Shown one piece after another: positions 25,278-34,186 of a DNA stretch of 64,000 nucleotides. A program made the translations under genes and the position numbers. Source of the DNA: Candidatus Rhodoferax odensensis (GTDB lineage Bacteria > Pseudomonadota > Gammaproteobacteria > Burkholderiales > Burkholderiaceae_C); contig JADKDJ010000033.1 of NCBI GenBank assembly GCA_016718405.1, positions 434,001 to 498,000 of the forward strand, written 5' to 3'. The notes under the pieces are model-generated. The model was not told the DNA's origin, did not search any database, and saw only the letters and a program-made list of their open reading frames with translations. Positions within the stretch are counted from its first letter, which is position 1. The number at the start of each line of letters is the position of its first letter.

Positions 25278-25985
25278 ATGTCCAGCCAAATCCGCTATGT
25301 CTTCGCACCCGCACCGCCCGCCAGCGCAGCGATACGTGGCAGCATCGAGCGATTTCCCGTACAACGCATCTACTGCGTTGGGCGCAACTACGAGGAGCAC
25401 GCCAAGGAGATGGGTTTCACCGGTCGTGAGGCGCCGTTTTTCTTCCTCAAGCCGGCCAACGCCTTGCTGTCGGCGGCAGAAGGCGAGACCGTGCGCCTGC
25501 CCTACCCCAGCCTGACGCAGAACCTGCACCACGAGGTGGAGCTGGTGGTGGCCATCGGCCTGGGTGGCACGCGTATCGCGGCAGCCGATGCAGCGCACCA
25601 CATCTTTGGCTACGCCGTGGGCCTGGACATGACGCGGCGCGATCTGCAAAACGACATGAAGAAGCAGGGACGCCCATGGAGCATCGGCAAGGCGTTTGAC
25701 CACTCGGCGCCGATCGGCCCGATCACCCCGGCGGCGCTGGCCGGCGATGTAGCACGCGCCGAAATCGTTCTTGAGGTCAATGGCGTTGCACGCCAGCACA
25801 GCAACACCAGTCAGTTGATCTGGAGCATCCCGGAGATCATCGAGCACGTTTCGGCGGCGTGGGAGCTGCGCGCTGGCGATCTGATCTACACCGGCACGCC
25901 GCAAGGCGTTGCAGCGGTGGTGCCGGGTGACCGGCTGCAAGCCACGGCATCGGGCCTGGCGCCCCTGTACGTACAGGTTGTGTGA
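25278..25985 (+). CDS. Fumarylacetoacetate hydrolase family protein
   Basis: Metal-dependent hydrolase or decarboxylase fold; members include fumarylpyruvate hydrolase, oxaloacetate decarboxylase and acylpyruvases. The 235-residue single-domain form has the family blocks YCVGRNYEEHAKEMG, PFFFLKPANALL, LHHEVELVVAIG (two acidic metal ligands), GYAVGLDMTRRDLQ and LIYTGTPQGV. Its length and the KKQGRPWSIGKAFD block most resemble acylpyruvase / fumarylpyruvate hydrolase types. The exact substrate cannot be assigned from sequence alone. Confidence 0.92.
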   Translation: MSSQIRYVFAPAPPASAAIRGSIERFPVQRIYCVGRNYEEHAKEMGFTGREAPFFFLKPANALLSAAEGETVRLPYPSLTQNLHHEVELVVAIGLGGTRIAAADAAHHIFGYAVGLDMTRRDLQNDMKKQGRPWSIGKAFDHSAPIGPITPAALAGDVARAEIVLEVNGVARQHSNTSQLIWSIPEIIEHVSAAWELRAGDLIYTGTPQGVAAVVPGDRLQATASGLAPLYVQVV

Positions 25986-25989
25986 GCAC

Positions 25990-26535
25990 ATGTTCAGAAG
26001 CCCGATCAAGCACTGCAAGAACTGTGGCACAGCCGTGGTCTACCGCGTGCCCGACGACGGCGACACCAAAGACCGCGCCGTGTGCCAGGCCTGTGGCACC
26101 ATCCACTATGAAAACCCGCTCAATGTCGTGGGCACCATTCCGCTGTGGGATGACAAGGTCTTGCTGTGCCTGCGCAACATCGAGCCGCGCAAGGGCAAGT
26201 GGACGCTGCCGGCGGGCTTCATGGAATTGGGAGAGACCACCGCCCAGGGCGCGGCCCGCGAGACAGATGAGGAGGCTGGCGCCCAGTTTGAACTGCAGGG
26301 CCTGTTTGCCGTTCTCAGTGTGGCGCGCGTCGGGCAGGTGCACATGTTTTACCGAGCGCGACTGACCAGCGAGCAGTTCAAACCCGGCTTTGAGACCATC
26401 GAGGCTCGGCTGTTCAGCGAAGACGAGATCCCCTGGGACGAGATCGCGTTTCGAACCGTCAAGGAAACGCTGGAGCACTTCTTCGCAGACCGCCGCGCCG
26501 GCTCATTCTCGGTTCACAATATAGACATCGTTTGA
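25990..26535 (+). CDS. Nudix hydrolase with N-terminal zinc ribbon
   Basis: Hydrolyses a nucleoside-diphosphate-linked substrate. The 181-residue protein has two CxxC pairs near the N-terminus (CKNC, CQAC), probably a zinc ribbon, then a Nudix box matching GX5EX7REXXEEXG exactly (GFMELGETTAQGAARETDEEAG, residues about 77-98, given as family consensus). This layout resembles NADH/ADP-ribose type Nudix proteins. The ATG at 25990 follows the FAH-family stop by 4 bp, so the two are probably co-translated. Confidence 0.92.
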   Translation: MFRSPIKHCKNCGTAVVYRVPDDGDTKDRAVCQACGTIHYENPLNVVGTIPLWDDKVLLCLRNIEPRKGKWTLPAGFMELGETTAQGAARETDEEAGAQFELQGLFAVLSVARVGQVHMFYRARLTSEQFKPGFETIEARLFSEDEIPWDEIAFRTVKETLEHFFADRRAGSFSVHNIDIV

Positions 26536-26544
26536 CGTGCTCGC

Positions 26545-27138
26545 ATGGCACCACCCCTGAACGCCGGCAGCGAAGTCGCCAACGTGATCCTCGACCTGGT
26601 GCTGCGACCCCAGCCGTCCAAAGAAGCGCTGGCCGATCACCCCAAAGCCAGAGCCCATGACTTGGGCCGTGCCGCGGCCAGACGCGCCACGGTGCTGGCG
26701 GGCTCACTGGCGCTGCCCCCAGGCGCTCTGGGTTGGCTGACGATTCTTCCGGAACTGATCGGTGTCTGGAAGCTGCAGGCACAACTGGTCAGTGATATCG
26801 CCAGCGTTTACGGCAAGACCGCCACCCTCAACCGCGAACAACTGCTGTACTGCCTGTTCAAACATGTCTCGGCACAGCTGTTTCGCGACGTGGTGGTGCG
26901 TGCCGGTGAACGGGTGCTGATTCGCAGCGCCAGCCTGAACGCCCTGCAAGCCCTGGCACAACGCTTGGGACTGCGCATCGCCCACGGGACCCTTGGCCGG
27001 GGCGCCTCACGCTTTGTGCCACTGATTGGTGCGATCGGAGTCGGCGCCTACGCCTACTACGACACGATGCAAGTGGCCAAGACCGCCAGCGAGCTGTTTG
27101 CGCGCGACATCATGATCGAGACGCCGGGAGTGGGGTGA
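26545..27138 (+). CDS. Hypothetical protein, possibly EcsC-like
   Basis: A 197-residue protein with hydrophobic segments around residues 47-70 (GSLALPPGALGWLTILPELI) and 155-170 (FVPLIGAIGVGAYAYYDT). The central part is helical and rich in Arg/Leu. The pattern of a hydrophobic helix followed by a Gln-rich segment (WKLQAQLVSDIASVYGK) resembles the EcsC family, but I hold that loosely. It starts 9 bp after the Nudix gene and probably ends this small transcription unit. Function unknown. Confidence 0.7.
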   Translation: MAPPLNAGSEVANVILDLVLRPQPSKEALADHPKARAHDLGRAAARRATVLAGSLALPPGALGWLTILPELIGVWKLQAQLVSDIASVYGKTATLNREQLLYCLFKHVSAQLFRDVVVRAGERVLIRSASLNALQALAQRLGLRIAHGTLGRGASRFVPLIGAIGVGAYAYYDTMQVAKTASELFARDIMIETPGVG

Positions 27139-27289
27139 TTCACGCAAGGGCATGCGCAGACGCACAGTCGGCGCATCGTTACATTTGCCCGACAAAAGCA
27201 AACAGACAGAAACAGGGCCTTGGCTGACACTGGCTTGCCACCATCGGCGTAGAGGCCCACCAGCTCCGATGCGTCGCACGGAGATCACC

Positions 27290-29074
27290 ATGAACCAGCC
27301 TCGCCCCCTTGAAACGTGCCTGACCCTGCCCGCGCCGAGTGCATCAAAACGGAGTCAAACCACGCGCGCCTGCACCACCGCCCTGGCCGTGCTTGCGCTG
27401 CTGGTGTTGTCGGCTTGCGGAGGCGGTGGTGGCGGCGGTACCGTCAACAACGCTGATAGCAGTACGCCAGCGGGCAGTGGCAGCGAACCCCCCGCCCAAC
27501 CCAGCGTGGCAAACCGCCCCAGCCAGCAGGACGCCGCCCGCCTGCTGACCCAGGCCACCTTTGGCGCCACGTCGATCGACGACATCGAGGCCGTGCGGGT
27601 GGAAGGCTTCGAGCGCTGGCTTTGGAACCAGTTCAACACACCAGCCATGTCGCACACCGGATACCTCGACGCACAGCGCACGCGCAACGAGAAGAACCGC
27701 GCCACCGACGAGATGAGCTACGAAGCGATCTGGCAGCAGTGGCTTACTGGTGCGGATCAACTGCGCGCGCGCGTCTCTTTCGCGCTGGGCCAAATCGTGG
27801 TGATCAGCAATGTGGCGCCGGATCTTCGCCCCTACGCCATGTCGTCTTACCTGGACATGCTCAATCGCAACGCCTTTGGCAACTATCGAACGCTGTTGAA
27901 AGACGTGACCCTGCATCCGGCAATGGGCTACTACCTCAACATGATGAAGAGCGAGAAGGACGACCCCGAACAGGGCATCCACCCCAACGAGAACTATGCC
28001 CGTGAGGTATTGCAGCTTTTTTCCATCGGCTTGGTTGAACTGAACCCGGATGGCAGCGCCAAACTCGGCAGCGACGGCAAGCCGATCCCGACCTATGGCG
28101 AGGCGGAGGTCAAGGGCTTCGCCAAGGCGTTTTCGGGCTGGACCTTTGCTTCGCAAGATCCGGCCAAACCCAGCCAGTTTCATAAGGGCGACGAGAACCT
28201 CGACAGCAACTGGACCACACCGATGCGGGCATTTGCCAGCAAGCACTCGCCCGAGGCGAAGAAGCTGCTGGGCAGCACCGTATTGCCCGCCGGGCAAACC
28301 CCCGAGAAGGATCTGGAAGACGCGATTGATGTGATATTCAATCACCCCAACGTTGGCCCCTTCATTGGTCGCCAGCTGATCCAGCGTCTGGTGACGAGCA
28401 ACCCCAGCCATGCCTACATCGGACGGGTTGCAGCGGTCTTCAACAACAACGGCGCAGGTGTACGCGGTGATCTGAAGTCGGTGGTGCAGGCGATCCTGCT
28501 GGACCCGGAGGCGCGCACGCCGGCGCCGGGCGGCAGCTATGGCAAGCAGCGCGAACCGGTGATCCGCTTTGCCCACTACCTGCGCGCGCTGGGCGCTCGA
28601 AGCAGCAGCGGCATCAACGCCATTCACTATCTCGACAGCGCCGATGACGGACTTGGTCAGAGTCCGCTGCTGGCGCCCTCGGTGTTCAACTTCTTCTCGC
28701 CCAATTTCCGCCAGCCCGGCACAGTGGCCAGGGCCGGGCTGTACTCTCCGGAGTTTCAGATCACCACCGAGACCTCGGTGGTTGGATCTCTCAACTTCTT
28801 CGCCAACCTGATTCACAACGGTGGCTATGGTTGGGACGACAACCGCTTGGTTCTCAATACCAAGCCACTGGAAGCGCTCGCCAACGACCCTGTTGCCCTG
28901 GTAGCGCGCATCGACGCGCTGTTCTTTGGCTACCAGATGGGTGCCAGCACACGCGAACGCATGACCCGCATGCTGGCCGCTATGCCAAGCGGCAGCGACT
29001 ACCAACGCAAGGAGCGCGTACAGGCTGCGTTAATCGTCACCGCGATGTCCCCGGACTACGTCATTCAAAAGTGA
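27290..29074 (+). CDS. DUF1800 family protein, predicted lipoprotein
   Basis: A 594-residue protein with a long basic N-terminus, a hydrophobic stretch, and a lipobox-like VLSAC (Cys43) followed by a glycine run, suggesting export and lipid attachment. The mature part has DUF1800 blocks: ARLLTQATFGAT, RARVSFALGQIVVIS, NYAREVLQLFSIGLVEL, FNHPNVGPFIGRQLIQRLV. The start at 27290 has GGAG 8 bases upstream. It is followed 8 bp later by a DUF1501 gene, a pairing seen across many bacteria. The biochemical role of either family is not established. Confidence 0.9.
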   Translation: MNQPRPLETCLTLPAPSASKRSQTTRACTTALAVLALLVLSACGGGGGGGTVNNADSSTPAGSGSEPPAQPSVANRPSQQDAARLLTQATFGATSIDDIEAVRVEGFERWLWNQFNTPAMSHTGYLDAQRTRNEKNRATDEMSYEAIWQQWLTGADQLRARVSFALGQIVVISNVAPDLRPYAMSSYLDMLNRNAFGNYRTLLKDVTLHPAMGYYLNMMKSEKDDPEQGIHPNENYAREVLQLFSIGLVELNPDGSAKLGSDGKPIPTYGEAEVKGFAKAFSGWTFASQDPAKPSQFHKGDENLDSNWTTPMRAFASKHSPEAKKLLGSTVLPAGQTPEKDLEDAIDVIFNHPNVGPFIGRQLIQRLVTSNPSHAYIGRVAAVFNNNGAGVRGDLKSVVQAILLDPEARTPAPGGSYGKQREPVIRFAHYLRALGARSSSGINAIHYLDSADDGLGQSPLLAPSVFNFFSPNFRQPGTVARAGLYSPEFQITTETSVVGSLNFFANLIHNGGYGWDDNRLVLNTKPLEALANDPVALVARIDALFFGYQMGASTRERMTRMLAAMPSGSDYQRKERVQAALIVTAMSPDYVIQK

Positions 29075-29082
29075 GAAGAACC

Positions 29083-30453
29083 ATGCACACTCGCCACGCC
29101 ACCTCGTCACACACAATCCGACTGCAACGCCGCGCCCTGCTCAAACTCGCGGGCGCCGCTGGCCTTGGCGGCCTGGGCTTGGGAACCTTGTCTCACCTCA
29201 CGGCGGCGGCACAGAGCGCGGGAGACTACAAGGCCCTGGTCTATCTGTTCATGTACGGCGGCAACGACGGCAACAACCTATTGGTTCCGCTGGAGCCCGC
29301 GCTGTACGGACAATACCAGCGTGCGCGCAGCAACCTGGCACTCCCGCGCGAGACCCTGCTGCCGATATCGCCCGCCAACAGCGCCGGCTTGCAGTATGGC
29401 TTGCACCCGGCGATGGGTGGCATACAGTCACTCTTCGGCCAGGGCAAGGCGGCGCTGCTGGCCAACATCGGCACGTTGGCGGTTCCGACCAGCCGGACCC
29501 AGTGGAGTGAGCGCAGCGTGCCTCTGCCGGACAACCTGTTCTCGCACTCGGACCAGCAGGCCCAGTGGCAGAGTGCCGTCGTAGACAATGCACCGCGCAG
29601 CGGCTGGGGCGGACGCATGATGGAACGACTGCTGGCGGCCGATGCTGCCAACCGGGGCTATGGCGTGCTCTCGATGGCAGGCGGCAACCTGTGGCAAAAC
29701 GGCGACCGCAGTCTGGCCGCCTACAAGGTTTCGGCGTCCGGCAACTTCGGATTTGACTTCTACGACCCCAACGCGCGGGATCCGGTTTCGGCGGCCATCA
29801 CGGAAACGTTGGCCGAGCGTCGCGAACACCTGCTGGAGCAGGCCTGGAACGATGTCGTTGGCCGGTCAATCGAGAATCAGCGCGTGCTCACCCAAGCGCT
29901 GCAGAGCAGCACGCTGGCGACGGTCTTCCCCGACACCAACCTGGGCAGTCAACTGCGCATGGTGGCGCGTTTGGTGGCAGCACGCTCGCGCCTGGGGCTG
30001 CAGCGACAATGCTTCTTTTGTTCCATCGGCGGCTTCGACACCCATGGTGACGACCAGTTGCCCCGTCAGAACGAACTGCTGGGCGAAATCAGCGACGCGG
30101 TGGCCGCGTTCTACGCCGCGACGGTCGAGCTGGGCATGCACAACAACGTGACCTTGTTCTCCGGTTCAGACTTTGGTCGAACGTTTCAGAGCAATGGGCA
30201 GGGATCGGACCACGCCTGGGGCAATCATCATTTCGTCGTCGGTGGCGCGGTCAAGGGCGGGCAGTTGGTCGGTCGATTTCAAGATCTGAGCATCAACGGG
30301 CCTGACGATGCGGGCGACGGCAAGTGGATTCCGGGCCTGTCCGTCGATCAGCTGGGGGCAACCCTGGGGCGCTGGTTCGGCGCGGGCTCTGCGCTCAACG
30401 AGGTGTTCCCGCGGTTATCCAACTTCGATGCCGACCTCGGCTTCATGGTCTAG
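29083..30453 (+). CDS. DUF1501 family protein, predicted Tat substrate
   Basis: A 456-residue protein whose N-terminus has a twin-arginine signal (RRALLKLAGAAGLGG, Arg16-Arg17) and cleavage near AAAQS, so it should be exported folded. The mature part shows DUF1501 (sulfatase-like fold) blocks: ALVYLFMYGGNDGNNLLVPL, SIGGFDTHGDDQ, VTLFSGSDFGRTF and DHAWGNHHFVVGG. The Asp/His-rich sites resemble alkaline-phosphatase-superfamily metal sites, but the activity is unknown. It is encoded with the DUF1800 lipoprotein just upstream. Confidence 0.92.
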   Translation: MHTRHATSSHTIRLQRRALLKLAGAAGLGGLGLGTLSHLTAAAQSAGDYKALVYLFMYGGNDGNNLLVPLEPALYGQYQRARSNLALPRETLLPISPANSAGLQYGLHPAMGGIQSLFGQGKAALLANIGTLAVPTSRTQWSERSVPLPDNLFSHSDQQAQWQSAVVDNAPRSGWGGRMMERLLAADAANRGYGVLSMAGGNLWQNGDRSLAAYKVSASGNFGFDFYDPNARDPVSAAITETLAERREHLLEQAWNDVVGRSIENQRVLTQALQSSTLATVFPDTNLGSQLRMVARLVAARSRLGLQRQCFFCSIGGFDTHGDDQLPRQNELLGEISDAVAAFYAATVELGMHNNVTLFSGSDFGRTFQSNGQGSDHAWGNHHFVVGGAVKGGQLVGRFQDLSINGPDDAGDGKWIPGLSVDQLGATLGRWFGAGSALNEVFPRLSNFDADLGFMV

Positions 30454-30488
30454 TGCGGCACACGAAGTGCCCCGCGAATCGACTCGCG

Positions 30489-31340
30489 TTAACGCGGTTC
30501 GGGCAGGTCGAAATGCATGATGGCACCGTCGTCGCCCTTGTCGGTGGGCGACTTGGCCAGGCCGCGGCGCGACTGCGCAACCGGCATGGGGAAGGTGCTG
30601 GGCTTAAAGGGCGAGCGCATCAGTGTCGCCGACTTGCTGTCAGCACCGTCCACCGACGCCCGAACGATGCGCTTGGCCACGCCGTGCAACATCAGCAATT
30701 CGCCGTAGGCGGCCATGTCGAAATTGGGCCCGGACTCATCGCCGGGGTTTCGAAAAATGCAGTCCTCAATGTACTCCAGCACGCGCGCCGATGGCCAAAG
30801 CGCGGTAATGCGGCGCACGACATCTGCATGCGCTTCGAGTGTCTGACCCTGATGCGAGAATCTGGCGAATTCGGGCACGCAGCCACTGAACAGTCGATTG
30901 AAATCGGCGCGGACGATTTCATACTCCGCCGTTCGACCCAAGGTATGGAAGATTTCCAGCAGATCCAGAAACACCAGAGGACTGGACTCGCCACTTTCTT
31001 GAAGTCTTTGTTCCAGAATCTCGATCGCCTGGTCATGCTGCCCCAGCGACATGAAAAATTCCGCCTGATGCCGCACGTCTACCAACTCCTGCGAATCGAC
31101 GTCGCGCAAGTGGCCACGCGTGCTCAGCGGCAGCTTCGCGGAGGCCTGAACCTTGGTGATCGGCGCAGGAACCTTGGCGGCCGCGGCGGCATCATGCCGG
31201 GTTTGCTTTGTGACACCGGCTGACGCCTGACCCCCGGGCGCAAAAGCCGGGGCGGCAGCTCCCAAATCAATGTCAACCTCAGTTAGGGGCGCTAGCCAGA
31301 CCGGCGCGCTGCGACACCACCGTTGCGCGCGCGGTGTCAA
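30489..31340 (-). CDS. FimV-like protein, C-terminal portion (downstream of frameshift)
   Basis: Open frame carrying TPR-like helices (HQAEFFMSLGQHDQAIEILEQ, LVFLDLLEIFHTLGR) that resemble the cytoplasmic C-terminal region of FimV-family proteins. It has no credible start: the first in-frame codon (31340) lies inside the upstream FimV N-terminal frame and lacks a signal. Removing one C from the CCCC run (GGGG at 31286-31289 on the plus strand) joins the two frames as ASALTEVDIDLG, giving a single 653-residue protein. I therefore read this as the second half of one gene. The span shown is the open frame; the independent start is not supported. Confidence 0.7.
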   Translation of the reverse strand: MTPRAQRWCRSAPVWLAPLTEVDIDLGAAAPAFAPGGQASAGVTKQTRHDAAAAAKVPAPITKVQASAKLPLSTRGHLRDVDSQELVDVRHQAEFFMSLGQHDQAIEILEQRLQESGESSPLVFLDLLEIFHTLGRTAEYEIVRADFNRLFSGCVPEFARFSHQGQTLEAHADVVRRITALWPSARVLEYIEDCIFRNPGDESGPNFDMAAYGELLMLHGVAKRIVRASVDGADSKSATLMRSPFKPSTFPMPVAQSRRGLAKSPTDKGDDGAIMHFDLPEPR

Positions 31341-32451
31341 CCACTTCGGGCGATCGCGAGGGGAGTTCGGAGCTCAGATCAGACCCACGCCACCATTCCT
31401 GGCGCCCAGCGGAACCCCGTTGGCGCCACGCCCACGCCAGAGCCAGCAGACAGAACAGCAACAGCGCACCGAGCAGATACACCAGCCAATTGGCGTAGCG
31501 TTCAGACTCGGCCTGGCGCAAACGTGTGCCCAAGTCCTTCAGGCCAAGCTGGTTACGAGCGGTGATGGTCTTGAGCGCGGTGATGTCCGCATCCATGGCC
31601 TGGACGCGGGCCCCATCGCGCAAAATGTCCTCCGGCGTGGCATTGAGGGCCCGCCACAAAGCAGCTGCTTCGGAGCGGCGCTGGGCATTGTCAGCCGGCA
31701 CGGACAACATCTCCGTCGAGGCCCTGAGCACGGGGTCGCGCTCCTGGGTCAGGTCAAGCATGTCGAGCTTCAGCCGCGACTTGGCAACGATCTTGGCGAT
31801 GCGCTCCTTCGTTACACGCGCAGGTGGTTCGGCGGACGTGGACTTCACCACTTTGGGAGCGGATGCGCGCACTGTGCCGCCGCCTGCGCGCGGCGCGACG
31901 CCCGCCTCCGCGCGCTTTTGGGTCGTCGACGGCTTGTCGGGTGCCTTCCCAAGCTGTGCCCTTGCGGCGCCAGCATTCATCCCAACCTTTGAATTGGCCA
32001 CTGCTGTGGGCGCTGACTGCGGCGTTGCGCCATTGGCTGCAGCGACCAATGGCAACGCCGCGGTCTCGCTGACCACCTCCGCCAACAGCACATAACGACG
32101 TGAGCTCTTCTGTTTGCAACCGGCACGCAAATAGACCGTCACCAACGGCTCATCCACCGGCAACTGGGAGACAATCCGCACCACACCGCTCTGAGGCTGG
32201 GCACCCGGCTCCAGCGTGACACGAACTCGTGCCGGGTCTTGACGATTGTCGGCATGAAACACCTCGGCTTCGAGGCACGGCGAGGCGCTGTTCTCCTCGT
32301 CACCGAGCTCCACCTGAACACTGAGCTCCAGCGGGCGCCCAATCAGCGCGGCACCCTGCATGCGCCCTAGCGTTGCCGAGCTGCCGTCAAAAGCGAGCGC
32401 GAGCAGACCAATCGCCAGTGCGGCGCCTTTGATGGTGGACGGTTGTTTCAT
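31279..32451 (-). CDS. FimV-like protein, N-terminal portion (ends at frameshift)
   Basis: The 390-residue product begins with a signal peptide (to about residue 26). A FimV N-terminal-like domain follows (ATLGRMQGAALIGRPLELSVQVEL, a two-Cys region to about 125), then an Ala/Pro/Lys-rich linker, a short coiled-coil stretch (250-320) and one transmembrane helix (WLVYLLGALLLFCLLALAW). FimV proteins organise type IV pilus or polar structures. Translation stops soon after the membrane helix, just past a CCCC homopolymer, where the cytoplasmic TPR half continues in the +1 frame. No pilus genes are nearby. Confidence 0.82.
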   Translation of the reverse strand: MKQPSTIKGAALAIGLLALAFDGSSATLGRMQGAALIGRPLELSVQVELGDEENSASPCLEAEVFHADNRQDPARVRVTLEPGAQPQSGVVRIVSQLPVDEPLVTVYLRAGCKQKSSRRYVLLAEVVSETAALPLVAAANGATPQSAPTAVANSKVGMNAGAARAQLGKAPDKPSTTQKRAEAGVAPRAGGGTVRASAPKVVKSTSAEPPARVTKERIAKIVAKSRLKLDMLDLTQERDPVLRASTEMLSVPADNAQRRSEAAALWRALNATPEDILRDGARVQAMDADITALKTITARNQLGLKDLGTRLRQAESERYANWLVYLLGALLLFCLLALAWAWRQRGSAGRQEWWRGSDLSSELPSRSPEVVDTARATVVSQRAGLASAPN

Positions 32452-32509
32452 TGTTCAATTCGATTTTCGCACAGCTTGCACGGGGTTCAATCCAGGGATA
32501 ATGCCCGCC

Positions 32510-34036
32510 ATGAATCCTCTTTTTGAACGTGTTGGCGTCATTGGCGCCGGCGCCATGGGTCGCGGCATCGCCCAGATTGCTGCGCAGGCGGGCAGCGTGG
32601 TGGTGCTCTTCGACATGCAGCCCCAAGCTTGTGTTGCCGCCCAGGCGGGCGTGTTTGCACAGTGGGACAAACTGGGCGAGAAGGGTCGCATGACGGCGGA
32701 GCAGGTTGCCCAGTGCAAGCTGCGTCTGATCTGTGCGGACTCGCTGCAAGCCCTGTCGGACTGCAAACTGGTTGTCGAGGCGGTGGTGGAGCGGCTGGAC
32801 GTCAAGTCTGCGCTGTTCGCCCAGCTTGAGGGCATCGTGTCACCCAGCGCAGTGCTGGCCACCAATACCTCATCCTTGTCCGTCACCGCGATCGCGGCGC
32901 AACTGAAACGCCCGGCGCAACTGGCCGGCTACCACTTCTTCAACCCGGTTCCGTTGATGAAAGTGGTTGAAGTCATCGCCGGCCTGCGCACCAGCAAGTC
33001 GGTCTGTGATGACCTGGCCGTCTATGCCCGACAGATGGGACACACACCCGTGCTGGCGCAAGACACGCCCGGCTTCATCGTCAACCATGCCGGGCGAGGT
33101 TATGGCACCGAGGCACTGCGCATTGCCAGCGAAGGGGTGGCCGATTTCGCCACCATCGACCAGATTCTGAAGGACCAGGTCGGCTTCAAGCTGGGGCCCT
33201 TTGAACTGATGGACCTGACCGCGCTGGATGTGTCCCACCCGGTGATGGAGTCGGTCTATCGGCAGTACTACGAAGAACCGCGCTACCGGCCCAGCCAGAT
33301 CACGGCGCAGCGGCTCGCTGGCGGACTACTGGGCAAAAAAACCGGCGAGGGTTTCTACCGTTACGCCGACGGCGTGGTCAAGACGGCAGCGCCGGCCCCG
33401 GTGCCTTCTGTGCCGACCATGCCGCCGGTCTGGGTATCGCCGCGCGCCGCGCGCCGTGCCGAATTGTTGCTGCTGCTGAAGAATCTGGGCGCCAAGATCG
33501 AGACCGGTGCCTCGCCCTCGGCCGAAGCTCTGACGCTGGTGGCGCCGCTCGGCTTTGACGTGACCACGGTGGCCGTAGTGGAGCGGCTCGACCCCGCTCG
33601 CACCGTCGGGATCGACATGCTCGTGGCCGACAACGAAACCAAGCGCCGTGTGTTGGCCACCAACCCCGCCACTCGCACCGACATGCGTATGGCAGCACAC
33701 GCCCTGATGGCGCGCGACGGCAAAGCCGTCAGCGTGATCCGCGACAGTGGCGGCTTTGTGACGCAGCGGGTGGTGGCGACGATCGTCAACATCGCCAGCG
33801 ATATCTGCCAGCAGGCGATCTGCTCGCCGGCTGATCTGGAGACCGCTGTCACCCTGGGCCTTGGCTACCCCCTGGGACCACTGGCCATGGGCAACCACTA
33901 CGGCCCCACCAATGTGCTGGAGGTGCTGTTCAACATGCAGACGGTCTATGGCGATCCTCGCTATCGCCCCAGCCCCTGGTTGCGCCGACGCGGCGCCATC
34001 GGCCTTAGCCTGCTGCACGAAGAAGAGGCCATGTGA
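32510..34036 (+). CDS. 3-hydroxyacyl-CoA dehydrogenase (PaaH-like)
   Basis: NAD-dependent oxidation of a 3-hydroxyacyl-CoA. The 508-residue protein has an N-terminal Rossmann domain (VGVIGAGAMGRGIAQIAAQAG), the ATNTSSLSVTAIA and GYHFFNPVPLMKVVEVI blocks with the catalytic His, and two C-terminal helical domains; the second half repeats the dehydrogenase C-domain. This two-domain form is typical of PaaH/PaaC of phenylacetate degradation, but no other paa genes are here. The enoyl-CoA hydratase gene follows after a tandem repeat. ATG at 32510 gives the canonical start; an ATG 9 bp upstream is also possible. Confidence 0.92.
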   Translation: MNPLFERVGVIGAGAMGRGIAQIAAQAGSVVVLFDMQPQACVAAQAGVFAQWDKLGEKGRMTAEQVAQCKLRLICADSLQALSDCKLVVEAVVERLDVKSALFAQLEGIVSPSAVLATNTSSLSVTAIAAQLKRPAQLAGYHFFNPVPLMKVVEVIAGLRTSKSVCDDLAVYARQMGHTPVLAQDTPGFIVNHAGRGYGTEALRIASEGVADFATIDQILKDQVGFKLGPFELMDLTALDVSHPVMESVYRQYYEEPRYRPSQITAQRLAGGLLGKKTGEGFYRYADGVVKTAAPAPVPSVPTMPPVWVSPRAARRAELLLLLKNLGAKIETGASPSAEALTLVAPLGFDVTTVAVVERLDPARTVGIDMLVADNETKRRVLATNPATRTDMRMAAHALMARDGKAVSVIRDSGGFVTQRVVATIVNIASDICQQAICSPADLETAVTLGLGYPLGPLAMGNHYGPTNVLEVLFNMQTVYGDPRYRPSPWLRRRGAIGLSLLHEEEAM

Positions 34037-34040
34037 GCGC

Positions 34041-34182
34041 CGCGCAGGGCCGCCCCAAGCAAGCTCGCGCCCCCTCGGGGGGCAGGCGCATTGCGCCGTG
34101 GGGGCACCCATGAACTCCGCGCAGGGCCGCCCCAAGCAAGCTCGCGCCCCCTCGGGGGGCAGGCGCATTGCGCCGTGGGGGC
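34041..34182. repeat. Two near-perfect copies of a 65-bp intergenic repeat (77-bp period)
   Basis: Units at 34041-34105 and 34118-34182 are essentially identical. Each contains GGGCCGCCCCAAGCAAGC, a hairpin GCCCCCTCGGGGGGC, then CGCATTGCGCC and GTGGGGGC. Degenerate relatives occur at 22762-22912. The second copy ends 4 bases before the GTG of the enoyl-CoA hydratase gene, so it contributes to that gene's ribosome-binding region. Confidence 0.9.
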
Positions 34183-34186
34183 TCCT

